A stretch of DNA of 22,885 nt from DASUAS01 sp036271015. Its GTDB lineage: Bacteria; Actinomycetota; Acidimicrobiia; IMCC26256; DASPTH01. The stretch lies in the NCBI GenBank assembly GCA_036271015.1, contig DATBBL010000395.1:1-22885 (forward strand), given 5' to 3'. The notes under the pieces were generated by a model. That model ran no database searches, was not told where the DNA came from, and saw nothing but the letters and a program-made list of their open reading frames with translations. Position 1 is the stretch's first letter, and every line of letters begins with the position of its first letter. Of the stretch, positions 1-7,988 are shown piece by piece. The position numbers and the translations under genes were made by a program.

Positions 1-123
1 CATCGGCCGCTTGACGGACTGCTCGTAGACCGACTTGTGCTGCTCCCAGTACGTCTTCGTGTTGTCGGCCTGCAGTCCCTCGTAGAATTCGACCGCCTCG
101 ACCGGCCACCCCTTGAACGTCAT
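1..123 (-). CDS. DUF2461 family protein, N-terminal fragment
   Basis: Only the first 41 residues lie in the window; the gene runs off the left edge. The minus-strand reading begins MTFKGWPVEAVEFYEGL and continues with NTKTYWEQHKSVYE. This matches the start of DUF2461 proteins, where an F-x-G-(F/W) turn is followed by a helix and an aromatic-rich N-x(3)-W/Y stretch. The biochemical role of the family is not known to me. An in-frame ATG three codons upstream (132) lies 4 bases after a GGGTGGGG stretch and may be the true start; I chose 123 because family members usually begin just before this motif. It starts about 28 bases after the stop of the cyclase-ATPase gene on the same strand, so the two may be co-transcribed. 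Confidence 0.7.
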   Translation of the reverse strand, partial: MTFKGWPVEAVEFYEGLQADNTKTYWEQHKSVYEQSVKRPM

Positions 124-151
124 CGCGATCATGATGCCCCACCCGAGGCGG

Positions 152-2863
152 CTACTGCGGCTGGGCGATCGGGACGAGCCCTTCGAGGGCCAGCGTGACC
201 GCGTCGTCGACGCTCATGGCGCGCCCTTCGGCCCACAGCCGCTCGAAGGCCGGGCGTTCGAGCTCGCGTTCGAGCCGTGCCTTGAGCTGCTCCTGCCCTT
301 CGAGGTCACGCGGTGCGCCGAGTATCCGTCCGTCGTCGCGCAGCCGTTCGTTCAACGCGAGGAGGCGCACCGAGATCTCCGCCTCTCCGCGTCGCCTCAG
401 CAGCAATGCCGCGCCCGCGAGCGCGATCGAGAGGTAGTACTCGAAGCCCGCTTCATGTAGGGCGGGGAGCGCCAGCAGCAACTCGGCGGCGGCGCCCTCC
501 TCGTCCCGGATGGCGAGATGCGCGAACGCCTTCATGGAACGGTTCACGACCGTGACGCTGCCGAACTCCGACTGGAGGTCGAACGCCTCTTGGAGGAGGA
601 CGATCGCGCGCGCGGGGTCGGCTCGGTAGCGGGCAGTTCCAGCTGCCTGCAACGTGTACGACAGGGCCCAGTGATTGCCAAGCGAGCGCGCGATGTGGAC
701 GCCCTCGTCGGCCAGCGCCGCACCGCGCGGATCGTCGCTGGTCAGCGCGATGTGCAGGCCCGCCTGCGAGAGTGCTTCAGCAAGCTCGAACGGGTGCCCG
801 TTGGCGCGGGCGAGGGTCACCGCCTCCTCGCTGAAGCGCCGGGCGTCCTCGCCGCGGGTCTGCTCGAGCGCGACGAGCCCATGCACCAGGAACGCCATGG
901 GATGCGGCGCTTCACCGTCGGCGGCCGATCGCTCGAGGCTTCGTTGCACCAGGACTTCGGCCTCGTCCCAGCGAGTGAGGCTGGTCGCCATGATCCCGGC
1001 CACGGCCAGTGTTCCCGCGGCAACCCGGCCGGACGTCTCCGGCGCGGCTGCGTGCGCGGCGGTGATCCACGCGAGCCCTTCGCGAAAGCGATTGTCGAAG
1101 TGCCAGAACCGGTGGAGGGCGAACACCAGGCGCACGAAGTCGGACGGGTCGCGTTCACGCGTGAACACCAGCGCCGCCCGGATGTTCGGGTACTCCTGGT
1201 CGATGCGGCGGAACGACACGGTGTCGTCTGGGCCGACGAAGTGCGGTGCCGCCGTCTCCACGAGTGTGGTGTAGTACGCGGCGTGGCGCTGCTGGAGGCG
1301 GTCGACATCGCCGCCGGCCGCAAGCCGCTCCAGCCCGTAGTCACGCATGGTCTCGAGCAGTCGATAGCGATCGCTTTCGCCCGCCTCCTCGACCTGGACC
1401 ATCGACTTGGCCACGAGATCGGCGACCAGGTCGAGGATGTCGAGCGTGTCGATGTCGTCGTCGGAGACGACGGCCTCCGCCGCTTCCAGGGTGAAATCGC
1501 CCGCGAACACCGAGAGGCGTTGGAGGACGGTCTGCTCCCGGGCGCCGAGCAGTGCGTAGGACCAGTCGACCGCGGCGCGCAGCGTCTGATGGCGGCGGCG
1601 GGCCATGCGCCGGCCGTGCCCGAGGAGGCGGAAGCGCTCGTCGAGGCGCTCGAGGATGGCGGCGGGGCTCATCGACGCGACCCGAGCCGCGGCGAGCTCG
1701 ATCGCGAGCGGGATGCCGTCGAGGCGTCGGCACAACTCCGTGATCGCGGCCGAATTGTCACTCGTCAACTCGAACCCGTGCCGCGCCGCTGTCGCCCGTT
1801 CGACGAAGAGGCGCTCAGCGTCGTTCCCCGGCAATGGTCGAACCGCGAACGTCGCCTCACCGTCGACACCGAGCACCTCCTGGCTCGTGGCCAGCACGGT
1901 GACGGCCGGGCAACGCCGCACGATCAGGTCGACGATGCGGGCCACCGCCTCCACGAGGTGCTCGCAGTTGTCGAGGACGACCAGGGCATGCCGTCGCGCC
2001 AGCGCTCCGACCAAGGCCTCCTCATGGTTGCCTTGACGATGCTCGGGGAGCTCCATCGCGGTCACCACCGCGCCGGCGACGAACAGCTCGTCGTCGATCG
2101 GCGCCAGGTCGACGAACCACGCACCATCCGAGAAGTGTGGAAGCGCGGCCGCCGCGGCCTGGACCGCCAACCGCGTCTTGCCCACCCCACCCGTGCCGGT
2201 CAGGGTCACGAGTCGTGACCGGTCGAGCAGGCTCGAGAGGGCGGCGAGCTCATCCTCACGGCCCACGAACTCCGTCATCTGGAGCGGCAAGTTGCCGGGA
2301 TACGTGTCGAGCGCGCGGAGCGCGGGGAACTCCTTCCTCAGTTCCGGGCACGTCACTTGGAACACCCGCTCGGGTGAGCCGAGGTCGCGCAGGCGATGCT
2401 CGCCCAGATCCGTGAGCGACACCGCCTCGTCGAGATCGTCACGCGCCAGGTCCGCGGTCACCTGCGAAGAGACGACCTGCCCGCCGTGGGCGACGGCCAT
2501 GAGCCGCGCGGCGCGGTTCACCGCGGTGCCGTAGTAGTCGTCGTCACGCAGCTCCGATGCGCCGGTGTGCACTCCCATTCGCACGAGGAACGCTTCGGTG
2601 TCGCCCCACCCCTCCTGCGTCAACGCGACCTGAGCGGCGAGGGCAGCGTCGATCGCGTCGATCGCGGTCGCAAACACCGCATGGAACCCGTCACCCGTGG
2701 TCTTCACCACACACCCACCGTGCGACGCGATCGCCCGGCCGATGATCTCGTCGTGACGAGCCAACGCCGACCTCATCGTCTCGGGATGCTGCTCCCACAG
2801 ACGCGTCGAGCCCTCGACATCCGTGAACAGGAACGTGACCGTCCCCGACGGCAGCTCAGTCAC
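152..2863 (-). CDS. Class III nucleotide cyclase fused to AfsR-type NB-ARC ATPase
   Basis: Predicted cytoplasmic signalling protein of 903 residues. Residues 5-170 form a class III adenylate/guanylate cyclase domain: metal-binding D15 (FTDVEGS) and D58 (KTTGDGF), and transition-state N116 and R120 (VNRAAR), are all present, so it could be active. Residues 195-460 form a STAND/NB-ARC ATPase, with Walker A GTGGVGKT at 223-230, Walker B VVLDN near 295, GIPLA near 383 and a WSY-x-LL motif near 434. The remainder is helical and TPR-like. There is no C-terminal LuxR helix-turn-helix. GTG at 2863 is chosen because GGGAGGG lies 4 bases upstream and the cyclase fold begins at once; the frame stays open to 3265, but that stretch overlaps the FHA gene and looks non-coding. 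Such fusions are multiplied in actinobacteria. The ligand and the cyclic nucleotide made cannot be told from sequence. Confidence 0.88.
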   Translation of the reverse strand: MTELPSGTVTFLFTDVEGSTRLWEQHPETMRSALARHDEIIGRAIASHGGCVVKTTGDGFHAVFATAIDAIDAALAAQVALTQEGWGDTEAFLVRMGVHTGASELRDDDYYGTAVNRAARLMAVAHGGQVVSSQVTADLARDDLDEAVSLTDLGEHRLRDLGSPERVFQVTCPELRKEFPALRALDTYPGNLPLQMTEFVGREDELAALSSLLDRSRLVTLTGTGGVGKTRLAVQAAAAALPHFSDGAWFVDLAPIDDELFVAGAVVTAMELPEHRQGNHEEALVGALARRHALVVLDNCEHLVEAVARIVDLIVRRCPAVTVLATSQEVLGVDGEATFAVRPLPGNDAERLFVERATAARHGFELTSDNSAAITELCRRLDGIPLAIELAAARVASMSPAAILERLDERFRLLGHGRRMARRRHQTLRAAVDWSYALLGAREQTVLQRLSVFAGDFTLEAAEAVVSDDDIDTLDILDLVADLVAKSMVQVEEAGESDRYRLLETMRDYGLERLAAGGDVDRLQQRHAAYYTTLVETAAPHFVGPDDTVSFRRIDQEYPNIRAALVFTRERDPSDFVRLVFALHRFWHFDNRFREGLAWITAAHAAAPETSGRVAAGTLAVAGIMATSLTRWDEAEVLVQRSLERSAADGEAPHPMAFLVHGLVALEQTRGEDARRFSEEAVTLARANGHPFELAEALSQAGLHIALTSDDPRGAALADEGVHIARSLGNHWALSYTLQAAGTARYRADPARAIVLLQEAFDLQSEFGSVTVVNRSMKAFAHLAIRDEEGAAAELLLALPALHEAGFEYYLSIALAGAALLLRRRGEAEISVRLLALNERLRDDGRILGAPRDLEGQEQLKARLERELERPAFERLWAEGRAMSVDDAVTLALEGLVPIAQPQ

Positions 2864-2954
2864 CCGTCCCTCCCAGTCCGAGCGCGAACCCTTAGTGAAC
2901 CATGCAAAGTGGACGAGCGTCACCGAACCGGTCGGAGCCGGCGTGAGCGGCCCT
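2864..2954 (-). promoter_or_regulatory. Gap before the cyclase-ATPase gene, possible promoter
   Basis: This 91-base gap separates the last gene of the overlapping kinase operon from the cyclase gene on the same strand. It is the first break after seven overlapping junctions. Positions 2891-2914 are noticeably less GC-rich than the surroundings and contain TTGCAT on the minus strand, but I find no convincing matching -10 box. I see no hairpin followed by a T-run that would mark a terminator. An independent promoter for the cyclase gene is plausible but not shown. Confidence 0.2.
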
Positions 2955-3608
2955 TCAGTCGCGGGGTGCGCCGGTCGTCTGACAGGCGATCGTGATCGTG
3001 GTCCACGCGCCGAGGTGCACGCGGTCACCCTCGACGAGGGGCACGGGCGTCTCCGGCTGGATCGGCGTGGGGTCGTCGTTGATCGACGTGCCGTTCGCCG
3101 AACCGCAGTCGACCACCGCGTACCCGCCGTCGGGCAACCGGTCGAAGCGCAGGTGCCGGCGCGACACGCCCGGGTCCTCGTAGGGACCGCCGAGATCGAT
3201 GTCGGGAACGATGCCGCGCGAGGGGCTCTGCCGTCCCACCGACACCGACTCGGTGTCGAGCTCACACGTGAGCGTGGTGGAGCCGTCGGGGAACTTCAGG
3301 TCGTCGGGCGCGAGCAGCTCGAAGCGGGCCCGGTCGGCCCGCACGACGGCGCACCAGACGACGACCGACTCACTGGTTCGCTCGAAGTCGTAGCCGTCGA
3401 CCTCGCAGTAGCGGTCGCCGGCCGTGCGGGGCGCATCGCAGACCGGGCACCGCTCGGCCCGCGCCTCGGCCATCCGGACCTCCGTGACCGACGAGATCTC
3501 CGCCTCCCCGGCGGCGGCCGCCGAAGGGATCGCGATGGGCGTGCCGCACTGGTCGCAGTAGTCAGTCGTCAGCGATGGATGGCCGCGCGGGCAGATGGTG
3601 CCCATCAT
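2955..3608 (-). CDS. Zinc-ribbon FHA-domain protein
   Basis: Predicted cytoplasmic phosphothreonine reader of 217 residues. The N-terminus carries two short zinc ribbons: C6/H10 with C18-x2-C21 (ending CGTP), and C54-x2-C57 with C68. Residues 115-205 form an FHA domain with the key residues intact: G125-R126, S149-R150-R151-H152 and N172-G173-T174. It is the last of eight overlapping genes. ATG 3608 overlaps the stop of the VWA gene (ATGA), implying translational coupling. Its position beside a PknG-type kinase and a PP2C phosphatase suggests that it binds a phosphothreonine made by that kinase. It is not a simple GarA/OdhI orthologue: the N-terminal ETTS-type phospho-motif of GarA is missing and the ribbons are extra. 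An inter-ribbon stretch, ISSVTEVRM (38-46), is the only obvious Ser/Thr cluster where a phospho-switch could sit. The function is inferred from domain and context. Confidence 0.9.
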   Translation of the reverse strand: MMGTICPRGHPSLTTDYCDQCGTPIAIPSAAAAGEAEISSVTEVRMAEARAERCPVCDAPRTAGDRYCEVDGYDFERTSESVVVWCAVVRADRARFELLAPDDLKFPDGSTTLTCELDTESVSVGRQSPSRGIVPDIDLGGPYEDPGVSRRHLRFDRLPDGGYAVVDCGSANGTSINDDPTPIQPETPVPLVEGDRVHLGAWTTITIACQTTGAPRD

Positions 3609-4879
3609 CCGGTGGGCGGAAGGCGATTGGTCTTCACCGATCCCGCTTCGAGCGCCAGGTCGTCGAGCGCGTCCACGCGTTGCTTGAGCCGCACGGTCCC
3701 GGTCGCGGGGTCCTCGATGTCGACGACCGCGGCGAGGCCCCGCAGCTTGTGGGTGTCGCCCGCCTCGTGCGCCATGCGGACCGCCTCGCCGAACTGCCGG
3801 GTCGCGGTCTCGAGGTCGCCGGATCGCCGCGCGACGTACGCGTCGTCGATCGCCCGCGCCAGCTCCGCCTGACCGGTGTAGTGCGCGAGCTCGTGATTCA
3901 CCCGCGTCGACTTCGCCTCGTCGTCGGTCCACACCGCGAGGACCTGCGCTTCGGAGACGGCGGTGTCGTCGACCACCAGCTTGATCCGTCCGGCGAGCAT
4001 CTTGTCGCCGATGTCGCGCGCCGGTACCTCGAACGACACGTGGTAGTCGCGACTCTCGTCGGACCATGCACCGGTGGGATAGTCGCCCTCCAGGTCACTC
4101 ACCTCGACCCGCCGCGCGGTCAGGTCCTCGAGCGTCGGGCTCACCTGCTGCACGAGGTCGACGCGTGCGCCCATGGGCGTCCAGACCCGCAGGGCGACGT
4201 TGCCGGTGCCGCGCGCCATCGCCCGTGCCATCGTCGCGGTGAAGTCGGCGGCGAGGTCCTCCGGGGCACGGATCGCCTCGACCGTGCCGAGCAGCGTCGA
4301 CGCGATCGTGCGGAGCTCGCTGACGACCCAGTCGGCCCCGACCCCGCGGCAGTCGCACTGGAAGCTGCCCTCGCACGCCGCGAGCACCTCGGCCAGCTCC
4401 TCCGGCGACTCGTTCTGGTTCTCACCGTCGGTGAGGAGGATCGCGTGGCTGATGCACTCGGGGCGGTCCGCGACCATGTAGCGCGCCAGGCTCAGCCACT
4501 GACCGATCGCGGTGCCGCCGTTGGCCTTGAGCTTGCGCACCGTGTCCTTGGCGGCCTGTCGGGTGCTCGGCGAGGCGGGCACGAGCGTGTCGCCGCCGGG
4601 ATACACCAGGCGGGCGGTGTCGTCGCCGGCGATCACACCGAACAGCACGTCGTCGCGGATGCAGTCGATCGCCTCGCACGTCGCCGCGATCGCCGACCTG
4701 ATCTTCGTGCGCGGGAAGTTCATCGAGCCCGAGACGTCGACGATCACGAGCTCGGCCGACTCGCGGCCACCGGCGATGTTGCCGGTACCGGTGGCGGACA
4801 CGCTGACCAGCGCATCGACCCGCATGGCACCGACGGCGAGGAACTCGTTCTGATACGTCTCGGCGACAATGGTGGTCAT
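3605..4879 (-). CDS. von Willebrand factor A domain protein of the PknG operon
   Basis: A 424-residue protein with no signal peptide or membrane helix, so presumably cytoplasmic. The VWA domain covers about 40-220. Its metal-ion-dependent adhesion site is complete: D48-x-S50-x-S52 (DVSGS), T123 (GGTAIG) and D151 (LLTDGEN), so it should bind a divalent metal and a partner protein. Cysteines in ACEGSFQCDC (168-177) resemble other actinobacterial signalling VWA proteins. The C-terminal half contains beta-rich sequence and then a helical, TPR-like segment (about 340-400). ATG 4879 follows GGAGGGG and overlaps the PP2C stop (ATGA); its own stop overlaps the FHA start. VWA proteins often act as scaffolds or as partners of ATPases, but no MoxR ATPase is present here. 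A role in assembling the kinase, phosphatase and FHA proteins is inference. Confidence 0.9.
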   Translation of the reverse strand: MTTIVAETYQNEFLAVGAMRVDALVSVSATGTGNIAGGRESAELVIVDVSGSMNFPRTKIRSAIAATCEAIDCIRDDVLFGVIAGDDTARLVYPGGDTLVPASPSTRQAAKDTVRKLKANGGTAIGQWLSLARYMVADRPECISHAILLTDGENQNESPEELAEVLAACEGSFQCDCRGVGADWVVSELRTIASTLLGTVEAIRAPEDLAADFTATMARAMARGTGNVALRVWTPMGARVDLVQQVSPTLEDLTARRVEVSDLEGDYPTGAWSDESRDYHVSFEVPARDIGDKMLAGRIKLVVDDTAVSEAQVLAVWTDDEAKSTRVNHELAHYTGQAELARAIDDAYVARRSGDLETATRQFGEAVRMAHEAGDTHKLRGLAAVVDIEDPATGTVRLKQRVDALDDLALEAGSVKTNRLPPTG

Positions 4880-5790
4880 GGCCCCTCCGGATTCGCGGTG
4901 ACAGGTGACGGGACGACATCGGCGACCACGACGGTGATGTTGTCGCGGCCGCCGGCAGCCAGCGCGACGCGCGTCAGCGCCCGCGCGACGTCGATCGGCG
5001 GCGTCGACGCGGGGTGCGCGCGGACCAGCGCCGCGATGCGGTCGGTGGTGGGCGCGTAGTTCCACAACCCGTCGGAGCAGAGCACCAGCCGCCCGGGGGC
5101 GGGCGGTGCGAAGGTGGTCACGCGGGGCGCGCCGCCGGGGGCGTCCTCGCCCAACCACCGGGTGATCGCGTGCGCATACGGGTGGCGCTCCGCTTCGTCC
5201 TGGCTGAGCCGCCCCCCCTCGACCTGCTCCTGCACCCACGAGTCGTCGATGGTGAGCTGCTCGACGGTGTCGGTGTCGACCCAGAAGGCGCGGCAGTCGC
5301 CCACCGCCCCGATGGTGATGCCGCGGCCGTCCCAGGTGGCACCGAGGAACGTGCACGCGGGCGCGCTGCTGCGGCGGGTGCGGGTCCACGGAACCTGTAC
5401 GACTGCGTCGAGGGCGGCCGTGACCGCCGCCCGCATCGCGCGCACGCGGTCGGCATCACCGTCGTCGAGGGCGGCGCGCAGCACCGCGGCGCCGGCGGCC
5501 GCGGCGACGCCCGAGGCGTCGGCGGCGGCGGCCGAGGACGACACGCCGTCGCACACGATTGCGAGCACCCGCTCGCCGACCCGTTCCACCTGCATCGCGT
5601 CCTCGTTGCGACGGTGGTGGTGGCCCCGATCGGTGACGCCACCGACGATGCCGTCGTCGAGCTCGCGCCGGTCGGGCGCGTCCACGACCACACCCGGCGT
5701 GAGTGGCGAACCGCACGCCTCGCAGAACCGATCGTCGGCCGACGCGGGCTGCCCGCAGGCTCGGCACATGGGCGCGTCCGCTTCGCTCAC
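4876..5790 (-). CDS. PP2C-type Ser/Thr protein phosphatase with zinc ribbon
   Basis: A 304-residue metal-dependent phosphatase, predicted soluble. An N-terminal zinc ribbon (C9-x2-C12 and C23-x2-C26, ending CGSP) precedes the PP2C domain at about 48-292. PP2C motifs are clear: RRNEDA at 60-65, CDGVSS at 80-85, GDCR at 164-167, CSDG at 238-241 and GGRDN at 280-284. Acidic metal-ligand candidates are D64, D81, D240 and D283. GTG 5790 is chosen because it gives a GTGA overlap with the kinase stop, like the neighbouring junctions; ATG 5769 would still keep the ribbon and is the alternative. Immediately after a PknG-type kinase, its likely role is to remove phosphates placed by that kinase, or to reset the kinase itself. 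Mycobacterial PknG is not linked to a dedicated phosphatase gene in this way, as far as I recall. Confidence 0.92.
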   Translation of the reverse strand: MSEADAPMCRACGQPASADDRFCEACGSPLTPGVVVDAPDRRELDDGIVGGVTDRGHHHRRNEDAMQVERVGERVLAIVCDGVSSSAAAADASGVAAAAGAAVLRAALDDGDADRVRAMRAAVTAALDAVVQVPWTRTRRSSAPACTFLGATWDGRGITIGAVGDCRAFWVDTDTVEQLTIDDSWVQEQVEGGRLSQDEAERHPYAHAITRWLGEDAPGGAPRVTTFAPPAPGRLVLCSDGLWNYAPTTDRIAALVRAHPASTPPIDVARALTRVALAAGGRDNITVVVADVVPSPVTANPEGP

Positions 5791-7988
5791 AGCACGGTCC
5801 GCGGCCGGAGCTCGTTCGCCCGGTCGACCAGCGCGATGCGCTCCGCCCCCGAGGGTGACTGGAGCGCGAGACGCCGGTAGGTCGTCTCGAGCCCGAGGCG
5901 GACGTCGTGCTCGGTCAGCGCGTACCCGAGGACCACCGGAGGCGCGCCGTCGGCGCCGTTGCCCGCAGGCGTCCCGTCCTCGACCAGCACGAGGGCGGCG
6001 CTGAGGACGTTCGCGGTCAGTCGGGCCTGTTGCTCCTTCGGCAACGGGAGGCGCGCCACCGCCGCGCCCGCGGAAACGACGTCGTCGACGGTGAGCGGGC
6101 GGCCTTCGGCGTCGAGCATGGCGTCGACCTTGTGGATCTGCGCGTCGACGTACGAGGCCGAGGTCGACGGTATCCGTTCGTAGGCCTCGATCGCGCCGGC
6201 CAGGTCGCCGAGCTGGGTCCGACAGCGCGCCAGCCCGAAGACGGCGGTCGTGAACCCCGGATCGCTGCGAGCGACGATGTCGTACCAGTGCGCGGCGTGC
6301 GCCAGGTCGCCGCCACTCTCCGCGGCGTAGGCCATCGCCAGCTTCGGGGCCAGCTCGCCCGGCAGCGACGCATACACACCGCGGAACTCGGCGAGGGCGC
6401 GGTCGGCGTCGGCCTGCGCGAGGGCATTGCACCCGGTCGACCACGTGACGCGCCACTCCCATGGGTTGGCGAGCGCGATCTCGTTGAGCAAGGTGTCGGC
6501 GTCGTCGTGCCGGCCGGCCTCGATGAGCGTGCGCGCTTGACGCAGCTGCACCTCGACCGTGCGCTCCGGCGCGAGCTCCAGGAGCCCGAGGATCTCGTCG
6601 GGTTCGGTGACCGCCACCGCGAGGGATGCCAGGAAGGCAGCGGCGGGGTCGTCGGCGGCGATGAGCGGAGCCGGCAGCGCGCGCCAGTCGTCGGGATCCT
6701 CGGAGCCGCTGCGCAGCTCGCTCGTGAACGTCGAGCTCACCTCGGGCCACGGGGTGCCGGATTCCGCCGCCGCGATCTCCCGCAGGACGCCCTCGAGCTG
6801 CACCGCCATCTCGTCGGCCGATTGGAAGCGGTCGTCGGGGTCGGCCGCGGTGGCGCGCACGAGGAAGCGGTAGAGCGAGTCGTACTCCGCGAAGAGGGGC
6901 ACCTCGTCGGCCGCGGGCAGCGACTTGGCGAAGGTGGTCTGGTAGCCGCGCGCGTCGGTGCACAGGACGGCGAGGGTGCGACCGACGGTGTAGAGGTCGG
7001 AGGGGATGGTGGGCCCGGTGTCCCCGATCTCCGGGGCCTGATATCCCGGCGTGCCGTAGATCGCGCTGGTGGTGTCGTCCATCTGGTAGACGGCGCCCAT
7101 GTCGATGAGCTTCAGCGACGAATCGGTGCGGATGACGTTGTCGGGCTTGAAGTCGCAGTAGAGCAGACCCTGGCGGTGGAGGTACCCGAACGCGGGCAGC
7201 ACCTCGAGCATCATCTTGGCGGCATGCGTGGGCGGCAACGGGTCGGGTTCGCCGTTGTTGGCGACCTTCCGCGCCTCGAGCGTCTTGCGGAGCGTCGCGC
7301 CCCGGACGTACTCCATGACGATGTAGGGGTCACCGTCGTGCTCGACGAAGTTGTGGACCTTGACGATGTTCGGATGGTCGACCTCGGCGAGGAACCGGAG
7401 CTCGGCCCGGATCACGTCGACGTTCTCGCCGCTGAGCAGCCCCTTGAGCACCACCCACCGGCCGACGATCAGGTCTCGGGCGAGGTAGATCCAGCCGAGA
7501 CCGCCGTGGGCCAGGCAGCCCTGCACCTCGTACTGCGCGCCGACGACGGTCTGCGGCACGAGCTTGGGTGTGAACGAGAACGGGTGTCGGCACTTGCGGC
7601 AGAAGCCCTCGGTCCGACCGGGCTCACCGTCGCGTCCGCGGCCGACCGGTTGGTTGCACTCCGGGTTGCCGCAGTACCGCTTGTTCTCGGGAATGCTCGG
7701 GTTCTCCAACAGGACGTCGGCGATGTCCTTGATGTCGGGCGGCGGGAGCTCCACCCGGGAGGCGGCGCGCACCTGGGTGCCGGTGGCGGCGGCGCGGGTG
7801 GTCCCGCTGCGCGGGGTGCCGGTGCGCGGGCTGCTCGTCCCCACGTTCCGGGGCGCGACGGTCGCCGCACTGGCCGGAGCAGAGTCCGCGCTCACCGGCG
7901 ACTCCTCCGCCGGTGGCGAGCCACAACGGTTGCAGTAGCCGGCTTCGATCTCACCGGGAGGATCGCACCACGGGCGCTCGCACTTCAT
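5787..7988 (-). CDS. pknG: PknG-type serine/threonine protein kinase
   Basis: A 733-residue soluble kinase closely following PknG architecture and length. Order: an extra N-terminal zinc ribbon (C3, C8, C19, C22), a Thr-rich linker (about 43-74), a rubredoxin-like module (C106/C111 and C130/C133), a kinase domain (about 150-410) and a helical TPR region to the end. The kinase shows an atypical glycine loop (AHGGLGWIYLA), catalytic-lysine motif VVLKG (K182), catalytic loop YCDFKPDN (D279, K281, N284), DMG in place of DFG (D296) and GTPGYQAPE. The HRD motif is replaced by YCD; PknG also lacks HRD arginine. The C-terminal pattern ending in VDRANELRPRTVL is PknG-like. In mycobacteria PknG phosphorylates GarA to control glutamate metabolism downstream of GlnX and GlnH. 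ATG 7988 follows GGAGG by 7 bases and overlaps the upstream stop (ATGA). The extra ribbon before the rubredoxin is unusual to my knowledge. Confidence 0.95.
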   Translation of the reverse strand: MKCERPWCDPPGEIEAGYCNRCGSPPAEESPVSADSAPASAATVAPRNVGTSSPRTGTPRSGTTRAAATGTQVRAASRVELPPPDIKDIADVLLENPSIPENKRYCGNPECNQPVGRGRDGEPGRTEGFCRKCRHPFSFTPKLVPQTVVGAQYEVQGCLAHGGLGWIYLARDLIVGRWVVLKGLLSGENVDVIRAELRFLAEVDHPNIVKVHNFVEHDGDPYIVMEYVRGATLRKTLEARKVANNGEPDPLPPTHAAKMMLEVLPAFGYLHRQGLLYCDFKPDNVIRTDSSLKLIDMGAVYQMDDTTSAIYGTPGYQAPEIGDTGPTIPSDLYTVGRTLAVLCTDARGYQTTFAKSLPAADEVPLFAEYDSLYRFLVRATAADPDDRFQSADEMAVQLEGVLREIAAAESGTPWPEVSSTFTSELRSGSEDPDDWRALPAPLIAADDPAAAFLASLAVAVTEPDEILGLLELAPERTVEVQLRQARTLIEAGRHDDADTLLNEIALANPWEWRVTWSTGCNALAQADADRALAEFRGVYASLPGELAPKLAMAYAAESGGDLAHAAHWYDIVARSDPGFTTAVFGLARCRTQLGDLAGAIEAYERIPSTSASYVDAQIHKVDAMLDAEGRPLTVDDVVSAGAAVARLPLPKEQQARLTANVLSAALVLVEDGTPAGNGADGAPPVVLGYALTEHDVRLGLETTYRRLALQSPSGAERIALVDRANELRPRTVL

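Noticed and set aside
518..2218. Long plus-strand frame opposite the cyclase-ATPase
   Set aside because: Antisense shadow; no recognisable motif, and the opposite strand holds intact cyclase and ATPase motifs.
2864..3265. Extension of the cyclase-ATPase frame upstream of 2863
   Set aside because: It overlaps the FHA gene on the same strand, reads as Arg/Ser/Thr-rich low-complexity sequence, and a good ribosome binding site precedes GTG 2863.
2955..3608. FHA gene as a direct GarA/OdhI orthologue
   Set aside because: The zinc ribbons and the lack of the N-terminal ETTS phospho-motif do not fit; only the FHA domain is shared.
5791..6963. Long upstream extension of the PP2C frame
   Set aside because: It lies fully inside the PknG-type gene in another frame, is Arg/Gly/Ala-rich without any domain, and the GTGA overlap marks a better start.
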